Below, in pieces: positions 9,408 through 19,101 of a DNA stretch of 64,000 nucleotides (within the stretch, counting starts at the first letter, position 1; the number at the start of each line of letters is the position of its first letter). The DNA is from Acidobacteriota bacterium. GTDB lineage: Bacteria; Acidobacteriota; Terriglobia; UBA7540. The notes under the pieces were generated by a model, which did no database searches, was not told the DNA's origin, and was given only the letters and a program-made list of their open reading frames with translations. A program made the translations under genes and the position numbers. The DNA is taken from NCBI GenBank assembly GCA_902812465.1, contig CADDZE010000017.1:1-64000 (forward strand). The letters are read 5' to 3'.

Positions 9408-10172
9408 ATGGATACCGTGTTGGGCCGAGTGAGCGTCTGGAGACTCACCCCAGTTGTGGCGATCGGAACGGCCTTGCTTGGCGGCGCAACTGCGCTACGA
9501 TGCCAGGCGGGAGCACCGTCGCCCTCAGGTGCGGCCGAGGCGGCGAATCCGCACGTCATTCCGGCGGGCACCACCATCCCGCTCCAGCTTAAGAACACCA
9601 TCAGCTCGCGTACTGCCTATGTCGGGGAGAACATCTATTGTGAGACGATCTATCCTATCGCTGTCAACAACCGCATCCTGATTCCAGTGGGAAGTTACGT
9701 GAAGGGATCGATCACTCAAGCCGCGCGGCCAGGAAAGGTGAAAGGCAGAGCACAGCTGGGGCTGAAGTTCGACTCGATTACCCTGCCCGACGGCCTCACG
9801 CGGCCGCTGCGTGCGACGCTCTCGAGCTACGCGGGCAATGGCAATGAAGGCTTCCGGCGGGACGAAGGGCGGATCGAGGGCGCATCCTCAAAGGGCAAGG
9901 ACGCCGGCAACATCGCGGCGACCGCCGCTGAAGGTGCCACCATTGGGTCGCTGGCGGGCCTTAGCAGCCGCCACACAGGAACGGGCGCCGCCATCGGGGG
10001 AGGCGCGGGTGCGCTGGGAGGATTGATCTACGTGCTCGCTACGCGAGGCAAGGAAATTAACCTGCCGCCAGGGACCAACCTCGAACTGGAGGTCCTGGCA
10101 CCGCTGGATTTGACGCCCGGCGACGAGGCGCCGCCCTCTTCTGCTTCGGGAGCGCCCAGCACACCTCACTGA
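9408..10172 (+). CDS. Secreted protein with TrbI/VirB10-like beta domain and glycine-zipper segment
   Basis: 254 aa. The N-terminus (MDTVLGRVSVWRLTPVVAIG, then TALLGGATALRCQAGA) is a signal peptide or signal anchor. The centre, HVIPAGTTIPLQLKNTISSR to IPVGSYVKGSITQAARPGKV, resembles the TrbI/VirB10-like beta-barrel domain found in isolated secreted proteins. It is followed by a glycine-rich GAAIGGGAGALGGLIYVLAT and a strand NLPPGTNLELEVLAPL. A single such gene without other conjugation genes is not a secretion system; a periplasmic or outer-membrane role is likely but unknown. It converges with the downstream regulator gene, ending 21 nt from it. Confidence 0.68.
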   Translation: MDTVLGRVSVWRLTPVVAIGTALLGGATALRCQAGAPSPSGAAEAANPHVIPAGTTIPLQLKNTISSRTAYVGENIYCETIYPIAVNNRILIPVGSYVKGSITQAARPGKVKGRAQLGLKFDSITLPDGLTRPLRATLSSYAGNGNEGFRRDEGRIEGASSKGKDAGNIAATAAEGATIGSLAGLSSRHTGTGAAIGGGAGALGGLIYVLATRGKEINLPPGTNLELEVLAPLDLTPGDEAPPSSASGAPSTPH

Positions 10173-10193
10173 CGAACCCGTCATACGTCCCGA

Positions 10194-11570
10194 TCATTCA
10201 CCCGGCTCTTCTCCGACTTCCTCCGCCAGGCCGATCTTAGATAACCGGTAACGGAGCGCATTTCGCGAGAGACCCAGCAGGCGCGCGGCCTGGCTCTTAT
10301 TGCCACGTGCGCGGCGGAGCGCCTCGCGAATCAACTCGTCTTCGTACTGTTCGAGCGTCATGCCCTCGGGAAGGAAGGGAACGCTCCCCGCCGCAGCTGG
10401 CGGCGGGGAAAGGTCCAGGTGGATGTCTGCAGCATCGATGGTGTCGCCCCTGGCGAGCGCGACGGCGCGCTCGATGATGTTTTCCAGCTCGCGCACGTTA
10501 CCCGGCCAGTGAAACTCCATCAACTTGCGCATGGCGGCCGGGGTGATGCCGCGGATGGGCTTGCCCGATTCCGCCACAAAGCGTGCCAGAAAGTGCTCGG
10601 CCAGGTAGGGAATGTCCTCCTTGTGCTCGCGCAAGGGAGGGATACTGATGGGCACGACATTGAGACGGTAATACAGGTCCTCCCGGAAGGCGCCTTCCTC
10701 CAGAGCGGCGCGCAGGTCGCGGTTGGTCGCCGCTACCAAACGCACATCCACCTTCAGGGTCTTCGTGCCGCCCAGGCGCTCAAATTCGCGCTCCTGCAGC
10801 ACCCGCAGCAGCTTCACCTGGACGGCTGGGGGCACGTCACCAATCTCGTCCAGGAAAATGGTGCCCTTGTCGGCCAGCTCAAACTTGCCGGGCTTGGAGG
10901 TGACGGCACCGGTGAAAGCACCCTTCTCATAGCCGAACAGCTCGCTCTCCAGCAAGTTCTCGGGGATGGCGGTGGTGTTGATCTTCACGAAGGGACCGCT
11001 GGCGCGGCGCGAGTGCTCATGGATGGCGCGGGCGATCAGGTCTTTGCCAACGCCGCTTTCGCCGCCCAGCAACACCGTCGAGTTGGTAGGCGCCACGCGC
11101 TCGACGGTGGCCAGCACCTCCTGCATCTTGGCACTGTGGGCAATGATGTTCTTGAACTGGTAGCGCTGTCCCAGTGCCTCCCGCAGCGAGCGGTTTTCCT
11201 GGCGCAAGTGGCGCACGTCCAGTTCCTTGCGCACCACCAGCTTGATCTCCTCCAGGGAAAACGGCTTCAGAACATAATCGCTAGCCCCGGCCTTCATGGC
11301 TTCCACGGCAGTCTCGACCGAGCCGTACGCGGTCATGACGATCACCGGCACCAAACTGTTGGCGCGCTTCACCGCCTGCAAAAACTCCAGGCCGTTCATG
11401 CCGGGCAGCTTGAGGTCCGTCAGCACCAGGTCGACTTCGGTTTGGCGCAGCTGGTTCAGCCCCGCCTCCGCATCCGCCGCCACGTGGATGGTGTAACCCT
11501 CTTCCGCGAGGTTCAGCTCGAGCAGGCGGCGCATCTTGGCTTCGTCTTCGACGATCAGAAGGGTCGGCAT
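10194..11570 (-). CDS. NtrC-family sigma-54-dependent response regulator
   Basis: 458 aa with three domains. The receiver domain (residues 3-118) has acidic pocket EDE at 8-10, phospho-acceptor D52 in LVLTDLKLP, and K102 in LKPF. The AAA+ domain has Walker A GGESGVGKD (169-177), the sigma-54 contact loop GAFTGA (217-222) intact, Walker B GTIFLDEIG, and FYRLNVV-like sensor motifs. The C-terminus is a Fis-type helix-turn-helix (GNKSQAARLLGLSRNALRYR). It activates RNA polymerase-sigma-54 at enhancer-dependent promoters when phosphorylated. The kinase gene upstream ends 7 nt before it, so the two are a cognate pair. No sigma-54 target promoter was recognised nearby. Confidence 0.95.
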   Translation of the reverse strand: MPTLLIVEDEAKMRRLLELNLAEEGYTIHVAADAEAGLNQLRQTEVDLVLTDLKLPGMNGLEFLQAVKRANSLVPVIVMTAYGSVETAVEAMKAGASDYVLKPFSLEEIKLVVRKELDVRHLRQENRSLREALGQRYQFKNIIAHSAKMQEVLATVERVAPTNSTVLLGGESGVGKDLIARAIHEHSRRASGPFVKINTTAIPENLLESELFGYEKGAFTGAVTSKPGKFELADKGTIFLDEIGDVPPAVQVKLLRVLQEREFERLGGTKTLKVDVRLVAATNRDLRAALEEGAFREDLYYRLNVVPISIPPLREHKEDIPYLAEHFLARFVAESGKPIRGITPAAMRKLMEFHWPGNVRELENIIERAVALARGDTIDAADIHLDLSPPPAAAGSVPFLPEGMTLEQYEDELIREALRRARGNKSQAARLLGLSRNALRYRLSKIGLAEEVGEEPGE

Positions 11571-11577
11571 AGGCCAT

Positions 11578-12969
11578 TCACAAATCCGGCTTGGTGGCCC
11601 GAGGCTGAGTTTCGGCCTTCCGGCTCGCGCCGCCGTTCAGGATCAATCGCGCAGCCGAAGTAGGGGCACGGGCGCCGTCCGCGGCCGGCAGAAAGACGCG
11701 AAAGCAAGCACCGGGGCCAGGCTGGTCAACCACGCGAATCCAGCCGCCGTGGTCGTCGACGATCTTCGAGACGATGGACAAACCCAGTCCCACCCCCTCG
11801 CGTTTGGTCGAGAAAAAAGGGTTGAAAATCTGCTCCCGCAGCTCGGGCGGCACGCCCGGGCCGCTATCCTGAATGTCGACGAAAACGCCTGAGCGGTCCG
11901 GCTGAACCGTGCTCACCGCGTCGGCCTCGCCGGCGGCAGCAGCCCTCGGGTGATGGGCGGCCGCCACGGTTACTTTCAGCTTGCCACCCTGGGGAAGCAT
12001 GGCCTCATAGGCGTTGATCACCAAATTGGTGAAGACCTGCTCGCAGAGATCGGCATCGGCCCATACCGGCGGGCAATCGCTCGCGTAGACGCGTTCCACG
12101 GTGATCCGGGCATCCGGCCAGCGGTCCTGGGCCGCTTTGAGCGCACGCTCGAGAATGGGGGCAATTGCTTCGGCGCGAGCTTCGATGCGGGAAGGCCGCA
12201 CGAAGTCGAGAAAGCGGCTGACCAGGCCGTTGAGCCGGTTCACCTCACTAGAGATATAGCCGGCCAGCTCGGCCGCCAGCGAGTCTGCCCCCTCCAGCTT
12301 GCGCGCCAGCGTCTCCGCCGATCCCTTGATGACCGCCAGCGGATTGCGTATCTCGTGCGCCAGCCCCGCAGCCATCTGGCCGAGGGCCGCCAGCCGCTCG
12401 GAGCGCCGCGCCTCGGCTTGCGCCTGCTCCAATTGCCGGTTGGTCTGAGCCAGAGTCTCCGCCAGGACCTGGTAACGCAACGCCTGGCGGCGGTTCTCTG
12501 CCACGAAGCGGTTCACCACGATGGCCACCAGAAAGAAGAACGAGCCACGAATCGCCAGCTCGTTGGCCCCAGCCAGCGTCAGCTCGTATTCAGGGAGCTC
12601 AGGCAGGAGCAACGAGGCATAGGCGCCCAGCGCGAGCGCCGTCCACGCCAGGGTTCCCAGGGCACCGAAATGCATGGCCGCGTCGATGACCGGCAAAAAG
12701 TAAATGAGGTAGTAGCTGCTGTCGATACCGCCCGTGTGTGCTACCAGAAGCGTGGCCAGAAGAATCTTCATCGCGACCGCATAGAAGCGGCGCCGCGAAG
12801 CCGCAACCCGCACCAGAAGCGGGTGCTCAAAGACTTGAAACAGGCCTATTCCGAGCAGGATCAGCTGCTTGTGGATTTCGTGAACCGGGCGCAGCACGGC
12901 TAGCACGCCCAGCACGGCGAGCCATAGTAACTCTAGCGGAATCAGCTGACGGCGCTCGCGCTCCAACAT
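11578..12969 (-). CDS. Membrane sensor histidine kinase, partner of the downstream NtrC-type regulator
   Basis: 463 aa. The first 155 residues hold about five hydrophobic segments (LELLWLAVLGVLAVL, LILLGIGLFQVF, MKILLATLLVAH, FGALGTLAWTALALGAYASL, GSFFFLVAIVVNRF) with little outside the membrane, so the signal is probably sensed in or at the membrane. A coiled linker (160-190) leads to the HisKA domain, GLAHEIRNPLAVIKGS with phospho-acceptor H205. The ATPase domain has NLVINAYEA (N box), DSGPGV (G1) and GVGLGLSIVSKI (G2). The regulator starts 7 nt downstream. The stimulus is unknown. Confidence 0.93.
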   Translation of the reverse strand: MLERERRQLIPLELLWLAVLGVLAVLRPVHEIHKQLILLGIGLFQVFEHPLLVRVAASRRRFYAVAMKILLATLLVAHTGGIDSSYYLIYFLPVIDAAMHFGALGTLAWTALALGAYASLLLPELPEYELTLAGANELAIRGSFFFLVAIVVNRFVAENRRQALRYQVLAETLAQTNRQLEQAQAEARRSERLAALGQMAAGLAHEIRNPLAVIKGSAETLARKLEGADSLAAELAGYISSEVNRLNGLVSRFLDFVRPSRIEARAEAIAPILERALKAAQDRWPDARITVERVYASDCPPVWADADLCEQVFTNLVINAYEAMLPQGGKLKVTVAAAHHPRAAAAGEADAVSTVQPDRSGVFVDIQDSGPGVPPELREQIFNPFFSTKREGVGLGLSIVSKIVDDHGGWIRVVDQPGPGACFRVFLPAADGARAPTSAARLILNGGASRKAETQPRATKPDL

Positions 12970-13154
12970 CTACAGGTTACAGGTGAGCGCGGGGGGGTGG
13001 CAAGCCGGCAATGGGCGGCGGAAATACCTCGGATCGGTCTGATGCCTGCCCCCTTTCCATCAAGAGAAGAGTCGGCGACCAGAGCACGCGAGGCCATCGC
13101 ATCTCCCCCCGACCGTGGTCGCCCTTCCGGGGTCGCGGCGATGTTGAGCCGGAG

Positions 13155-15524
13155 TTACTCCGCGGGGAACTCAAACCGCACGCCCGCCAGAAAATTGAAG
13201 TGCAAGGCAGGAAATCCTAAGGACTCCTCATACTTCTGGTTCAGCAGGTTGTTCAGCCGTCCGTAAAGCTCAACTCCATGAGCGAATCGATAGGCCAAGC
13301 CGGCGTTGATGTCCACGTATCCTTTGGAGGTGAACAGGCAGGGCAAGCCAGGGCCGAGCGGAGGCGGCAAGCAGGCGCCGGCACCCTCATTCGGCTCGAG
13401 GTCCAGAATGGCACCGCGGATATACGCATTGCTGTTGAGGATGAGCTGATGGTGCCGCCAGGTGATGTTGTAGAAGCCAGTGTTCTTCGGGCGGCGGATG
13501 AGCGGCTGGCCGACGCGGAAGGGTGAGACCGTCAGGTCGGTCCCGTTGAGAGCCAGGATGGCGGTGTCGAGCCGTGTGTATTCCCCTACCACCTGCAGGC
13601 TGCGGGTGGGTTCGAAGTGCAAGGCCAGCTCAAGTCCATCGGCTTTCGAATTACCCAGGTTGGCAGAGGTAAAGGTACTGAGGTTAGCGAGCGAACCTCC
13701 GAGCACCGCGATCTGATCCTTGAACCGGTTGTAGAAGTAAGTGACTTCGAGGGCTGCCCGGTCAGCCCAGAAGCGCTGCTCGGCGCCCGCGTCAAAGCTG
13801 AGGCTCCTCTCCGGCTTGAGGTGGGGATTGTTGTGAAAAGCCAGCTCGAAGCCGTCCGGGGCGCGAATACCCGTGCCGAAACTGCTATGCAGCCGGGTAT
13901 CACCCCAAACACCGCCGGTGGCTGGGTGGATGAGGTAGGCGGTGGAGAGGCGCGGGTTCACTTTCACGACCGAGCTAGGCGGCAGCAGCGGCCGCGAGCC
14001 AAAAGCGTCAGGCGGTAACTTTCCGGTGCGGATGTCATCCACTCGCAGGCCTGTAGTCACAAACCAGCGGCGCGAGGGAGTCCAGCGGTTCTCCGCGAAG
14101 TAGCCCAGGCTAGTGCGGGGAAGCAGGAATGGGTGGTTGCTGGCGTCGGCGATGAACGTATTGCGTATCTGCTCGCGATTGTATTCGAATCCGGTCACCA
14201 GGAAATCCTGGTTCGAGATGTCGACCTCGCTGCGAGTGTTGAGTACATTTCGCAGGTTGTTCGAGAAAGAATCGCCTCCCAGCGCCGGGGGAGTGATGAA
14301 GTAATAGTCGTTGGTGGTCACATAGCCGGAGACCACTTGCCGGAACCGCAGTGTGAACTGTTCGCTGTAAGTGCCCCCGTAGGCCCACAGGTTCTGCTTG
14401 TCGCGCGAGCTGAGCCCGGCCTGGCGGGGCGTGGGCCCCCCCGGGAAAATCGGTGCATCGTAGAGGTGGTCGGGGTCGGATCCGAAAGGTCCGGGCGCGC
14501 CAGCATCGTTGGCGTCACCGAAGAGGTGGAACGCCAGCTGCCGCCGTGGACTCCGGGAGTAATCCAGGCTCAACGTAGCGGACTGGTTGCGGAAGTTGTC
14601 GTTCTGAACCACCCCACCCGAATCGAGGCGCATCAGCTCGTAGCTCCAGCCCAAGCCACGGTAGAGGCCACTGCCCCCGGTGGCGAAGCGGCGCGTCGTG
14701 AAGCTGCCACCTTCGGCTAAGCCCGAAAAATGCGTGGGTCCCTCACCCTGGCGGCTGACGATGCTGACCACGCCAGTAACCGCGTTCGATCCGTAGAGGG
14801 CACTCTCCGGGTTACGGATCACCTCGACCCGGTCGACGCCGTCCACCGCAAGCGGCGCGAAGTCGAAGCCGCCGCCGAACTGGTTCAGCTGCATCCCGTC
14901 CCACATCACTAGGTTGTAATCGGAATTGCCGCCACGAATGAACACCCCGGTCACGCCGCCGCGCCGCCCGGTCTGGTTGACCTCAACACCTGGCACTCCT
15001 CGCAGGACCTCGAGGACGCTTTGCGCGCCGCGATCCTCGATCTCCTGGTGGCCCACCACGCTTGCGGAGGCTCCCAGTTGCGCGGCGAGGGCCTCTTCTA
15101 GCGAGGCCGAGACCACCACCTCCTGCGGCAAGGCATCGAGCGCCAGCCGCAAGTCGGCAAGCCGAATTTCCCCGTCCTGCAGAACGATTCCGGTTTCAGG
15201 GGTGGACAGGCCCGGGGCGCTGGCGTACAAGGTATACCTCCCGGCGGCGATGCCATCGAATTCATAGCGGCCCGCAGCATCGGTCTGCCGCTCCGCAACC
15301 TTCCGGAGCGAAGAAAGCAAACACACCCGGGCTTGAGGAACTGGCTTGCCAGCTGGATCGACCACCGTGCCGCGAATAGCCGCCGCATGCGCTGCCGCCG
15401 CAGGGGCGAGGACCCCAAGCAGCCAAAGCGCCCCAAAAAGTAAACCAGCGCCCAGCCCACGCCAAACTGGCTTCGCCGCTGGCCAGATTCCCTCCGGCTT
15501 CCCCGTCAGGTTTGTTGTCTTCAT
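13155..15524 (-). CDS. btuB: TonB-dependent outer-membrane receptor, probable cobalamin transporter BtuB
   Basis: 789 aa. A signal peptide (ending near AAAAHAAA, about residue 48) is followed by a carboxypeptidase-regulatory-like beta-sandwich (IRGTVVDPAGKPVPQARVCL to GRYTLYASAPG, about 50-125). Next come a TonB-box-like EVVVSAS, the plug (SASVVGHQEIEDRG, GVFIRGGNSDYNLVMWDGM, RNPESALYGSNAVTGVVSIV; about 150-260) and a beta-barrel ending VRFEFPAE. The plug is of BtuB type. The assignment to vitamin B12 rests mainly on the cobalamin riboswitch in its leader, 150 nt upstream. The start has GAGGGAGGAG before the ATG. The extra N-terminal domain is absent from E. coli BtuB but common in relatives from Bacteroidota and Acidobacteriota. 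No btuCDF or cob genes are in the window. Confidence 0.88.
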   Translation of the reverse strand: MKTTNLTGKPEGIWPAAKPVWRGLGAGLLFGALWLLGVLAPAAAAHAAAIRGTVVDPAGKPVPQARVCLLSSLRKVAERQTDAAGRYEFDGIAAGRYTLYASAPGLSTPETGIVLQDGEIRLADLRLALDALPQEVVVSASLEEALAAQLGASASVVGHQEIEDRGAQSVLEVLRGVPGVEVNQTGRRGGVTGVFIRGGNSDYNLVMWDGMQLNQFGGGFDFAPLAVDGVDRVEVIRNPESALYGSNAVTGVVSIVSRQGEGPTHFSGLAEGGSFTTRRFATGGSGLYRGLGWSYELMRLDSGGVVQNDNFRNQSATLSLDYSRSPRRQLAFHLFGDANDAGAPGPFGSDPDHLYDAPIFPGGPTPRQAGLSSRDKQNLWAYGGTYSEQFTLRFRQVVSGYVTTNDYYFITPPALGGDSFSNNLRNVLNTRSEVDISNQDFLVTGFEYNREQIRNTFIADASNHPFLLPRTSLGYFAENRWTPSRRWFVTTGLRVDDIRTGKLPPDAFGSRPLLPPSSVVKVNPRLSTAYLIHPATGGVWGDTRLHSSFGTGIRAPDGFELAFHNNPHLKPERSLSFDAGAEQRFWADRAALEVTYFYNRFKDQIAVLGGSLANLSTFTSANLGNSKADGLELALHFEPTRSLQVVGEYTRLDTAILALNGTDLTVSPFRVGQPLIRRPKNTGFYNITWRHHQLILNSNAYIRGAILDLEPNEGAGACLPPPLGPGLPCLFTSKGYVDINAGLAYRFAHGVELYGRLNNLLNQKYEESLGFPALHFNFLAGVRFEFPAE

Positions 15525-15676
15525 CGAAGGCTCCTCCCTCTCGCTCGTCCGGCGAGACGACCTCCGCGGAAAAAGTCCGGAGAGATAAGGATGGTCAGGC
15601 GGGATTCGGTAGGCGGCCCGGCCGGCTCTCCTCAGAACTCTTTCCGTCGAAGAGTGAATCTGAGTCAGAGTTCCCG

Positions 15677-15858
15677 GGCAGGCTTCCTGGCTTTCGGGTC
15701 ATCACCGGATCCTAGCCTTCCCATTCCGTTTGCGGAACAGTGGCTGGCCCTCAGGCCCTGTCAGAATCCGGCTCGCCGATCACAGTGGCGGGACCGCGGC
15801 CGATTTGCACGGCCTTTCCTTTTACTCCGCCTCTCGCGGACACCACGGGAACTTCGCA
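15677..15858 (-). ncRNA. Cobalamin (B12) riboswitch aptamer
   Basis: Read on the minus strand, the leader of the TonB receptor gene shows the class in order: GTGGTGTCC, AAGGCCGTGCAAATCGGCC, the core CCCGCCACTGTGATCG, GAGCCGGATTCTGACA, the B12 box AGCCACTG (15738-15745), GGGAAGGCT, then AAAGCCAGGAAGCCTGCC. These match the conserved cobalamin aptamer elements and spacing. Binding of adenosylcobalamin or a related form should turn the gene off. Downstream, GAACTCT (15667-15673) can pair with AGAGTTC (15635-15641) and may form part of the expression platform before the SD. Confidence 0.94.
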
Positions 15859-15881
15859 CGATCGAAACTAACGGCGCTCAC

Positions 15882-15909
15882 CTTATCACTTCGGCTGCTG
15901 CGGCGTCAA
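15882..15909 (-). promoter_or_regulatory. Probable promoter of the riboswitch-btuB transcript
   Basis: On the minus strand, TTGACG (15904-15909) and GATAAG (15882-15887) are separated by 16 bases. Transcription would begin around 15875, shortly before the aptamer. The -35 matches 5 of 6 and the -10 matches 4 of 6 consensus bases. Confidence 0.6.
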
Positions 15910-17694
<1,785 letters not shown>

Positions 17695-17794
17695 TTGCCC
17701 CTAACGTGCAGTGTCCATCACCCAACTCAACAGGTCTGAAACACTTCGTGATGTCCGAAGGGCAGACCTAAAACGGGGGGAGGAGGCGTTCAAC

Positions 17795-18349
17795 ATGGGA
17801 TCGTGCTCCCAACAACTTAGTGTTATCTGCCTGACGACTCTTAACATCCTCGCCACACTACCCGCCGGGGCCGCGACGACAGCTGCCCCCAGTCAAGGGA
17901 CCCAACCGGCAGTGAAGAAGGAAGCTACGCTTGACTTTTCTAAGCATATGGATCCGGCGTTGAGCTACCTTAAGGAAGCTGAGCAACAGCTCAACCAGGC
18001 CGAGCCCCAATTTTACGGTCACCGTCTGAAGGCCCTCGAGCACGTGAAGCTGGCCATTAACGATGTGCAGACTGCCATCAATAATTACCTGGCCGCTCAT
18101 CCGTCAGAGCCCCGTAACGTCGTACCGATCGAACCCGTGCCGAACGAGGCGGGCGATCCTTTTCCGCACATGCATGCGGCGCTGAAGCTGCTCGAGCATG
18201 CAAGGGAGCATTTGAAGGAAGCCGCAAGGATTTACCACGGGAAGCGACTCGAGGCTTTGCAACAAACCAGCTCCGCTATCGCGGAGATTCGTGCTGGCCT
18301 AGCGGAACGCCAGGCAAGGTTGCGCGAGAAAAACGAGAAAAAGAAGTAG
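17795..18349 (+). CDS. Secreted helical protein with two internal repeats
   Basis: 184 aa from the chosen start, an ATG preceded by GGGGGGAGGAGG. The longer frame opening at 17711 is unlikely. A signal peptide (MGSCSQQLSVICLTTLNILA, TLPAGAA) is followed by two similar helical units: HMDPALSYLKEAEQQLNQAE to AINDVQTAINNYLA, and HMHAALKLLEHAREHLKEAA to AIAEIRAGLAERQ. Each has a central Y.G.RL.AL motif (FYGHRLKAL, YHGKRLEAL), so the gene arose by internal duplication. The ends are charged and lysine-rich. No known family was recognised. A methyltransferase gene starts 16 nt downstream and may be co-transcribed. Confidence 0.7.
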   Translation: MGSCSQQLSVICLTTLNILATLPAGAATTAAPSQGTQPAVKKEATLDFSKHMDPALSYLKEAEQQLNQAEPQFYGHRLKALEHVKLAINDVQTAINNYLAAHPSEPRNVVPIEPVPNEAGDPFPHMHAALKLLEHAREHLKEAARIYHGKRLEALQQTSSAIAEIRAGLAERQARLREKNEKKK

Positions 18350-18365
18350 CCCGGAGCTTTGACTC

Positions 18366-19058
18366 GTGAATCCCGCGACTCATGCTGACCAGCTTCGCCA
18401 GGAGTTCAATCGCTGGGCCGAAGCCGGACGCGGCGAGGGAATGGAACGCGAGCACCTGCCCATCACTCTCCCCGTCCTCGAACTAATGTGTCTCGCCCCG
18501 GATGACCACGTACTAGACGCCGGGTGCGGCAACGGCTGGCTGTGCCGCTTAATCGCGTCGCGCCTACCGCGCGGACGAGTGGCCGGGATGGACATTTCGG
18601 ACGAGATGGTGCGCCGTGCTGCGCAAGCGAACGCGAGTATGACAAACGTCCGCTTCTTTACGGGAACCATCGAAGCCATTCCCCAGCCCGATCGCGTCTT
18701 CACGAAGGTCATCTCCGTCGAGTCCGCCTACTACTGGGCCGATCCAGGGCGCGGCCTGCGCGAAGTCAACCGCGTCCTCGCTCCGGGCGGCTCGGCCTGG
18801 ATCCTCATCAATTACTACCGCGATAATCCCCACTGCCACCAATGGGGCCCGCTGCTCGCGGTTCCCACCCACCTGCTCTCCTCCCAAGAGTGGACCAGTT
18901 TGCTCCGCCAGGCGGGCTTCCGCGATGTCACCCCTCAGCGCATTCCTGACCCCTCCCCAGTGCCCGACGTGTATACCGGACGCTGGTTTCGCGATGCCGC
19001 GCAGTTGCGCGAGTTCAAGCGAGAAGGTGCGCTGCTCCTCACGGGCACGAAGCCGTAG
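18366..19058 (+). CDS. Class I SAM-dependent methyltransferase
   Basis: 230 aa with a Rossmann methyltransferase fold of the Methyltransf_11 type: motif I HVLDAGCGNGWLCRLIAS, then GRVAGMDISDEMVRRA, FFTGTIEAIP and a Y-rich VISVESAYYWADPGRGLREV. The C-terminal part has WTSLLRQAGFRDVTPQRIPD, common in small-molecule C- or O-methyltransferases. GTG start with CGGAG ten bases before it. The substrate cannot be told from sequence. It follows the secreted repeat protein closely. Confidence 0.85.
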   Translation: MNPATHADQLRQEFNRWAEAGRGEGMEREHLPITLPVLELMCLAPDDHVLDAGCGNGWLCRLIASRLPRGRVAGMDISDEMVRRAAQANASMTNVRFFTGTIEAIPQPDRVFTKVISVESAYYWADPGRGLREVNRVLAPGGSAWILINYYRDNPHCHQWGPLLAVPTHLLSSQEWTSLLRQAGFRDVTPQRIPDPSPVPDVYTGRWFRDAAQLREFKREGALLLTGTKP

Positions 19059-19101
19059 CGCTGCAAAACTTCTGCGTTCCCTCCCCGCAGGTGCCGTAGT
19101 A

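Noticed and set aside
9408-10172. Conjugation or type IV secretion locus, because of the TrbI/VirB10-like domain
   Set aside because: No other tra/trb/vir gene lies nearby. Isolated proteins with this domain are common secreted proteins.
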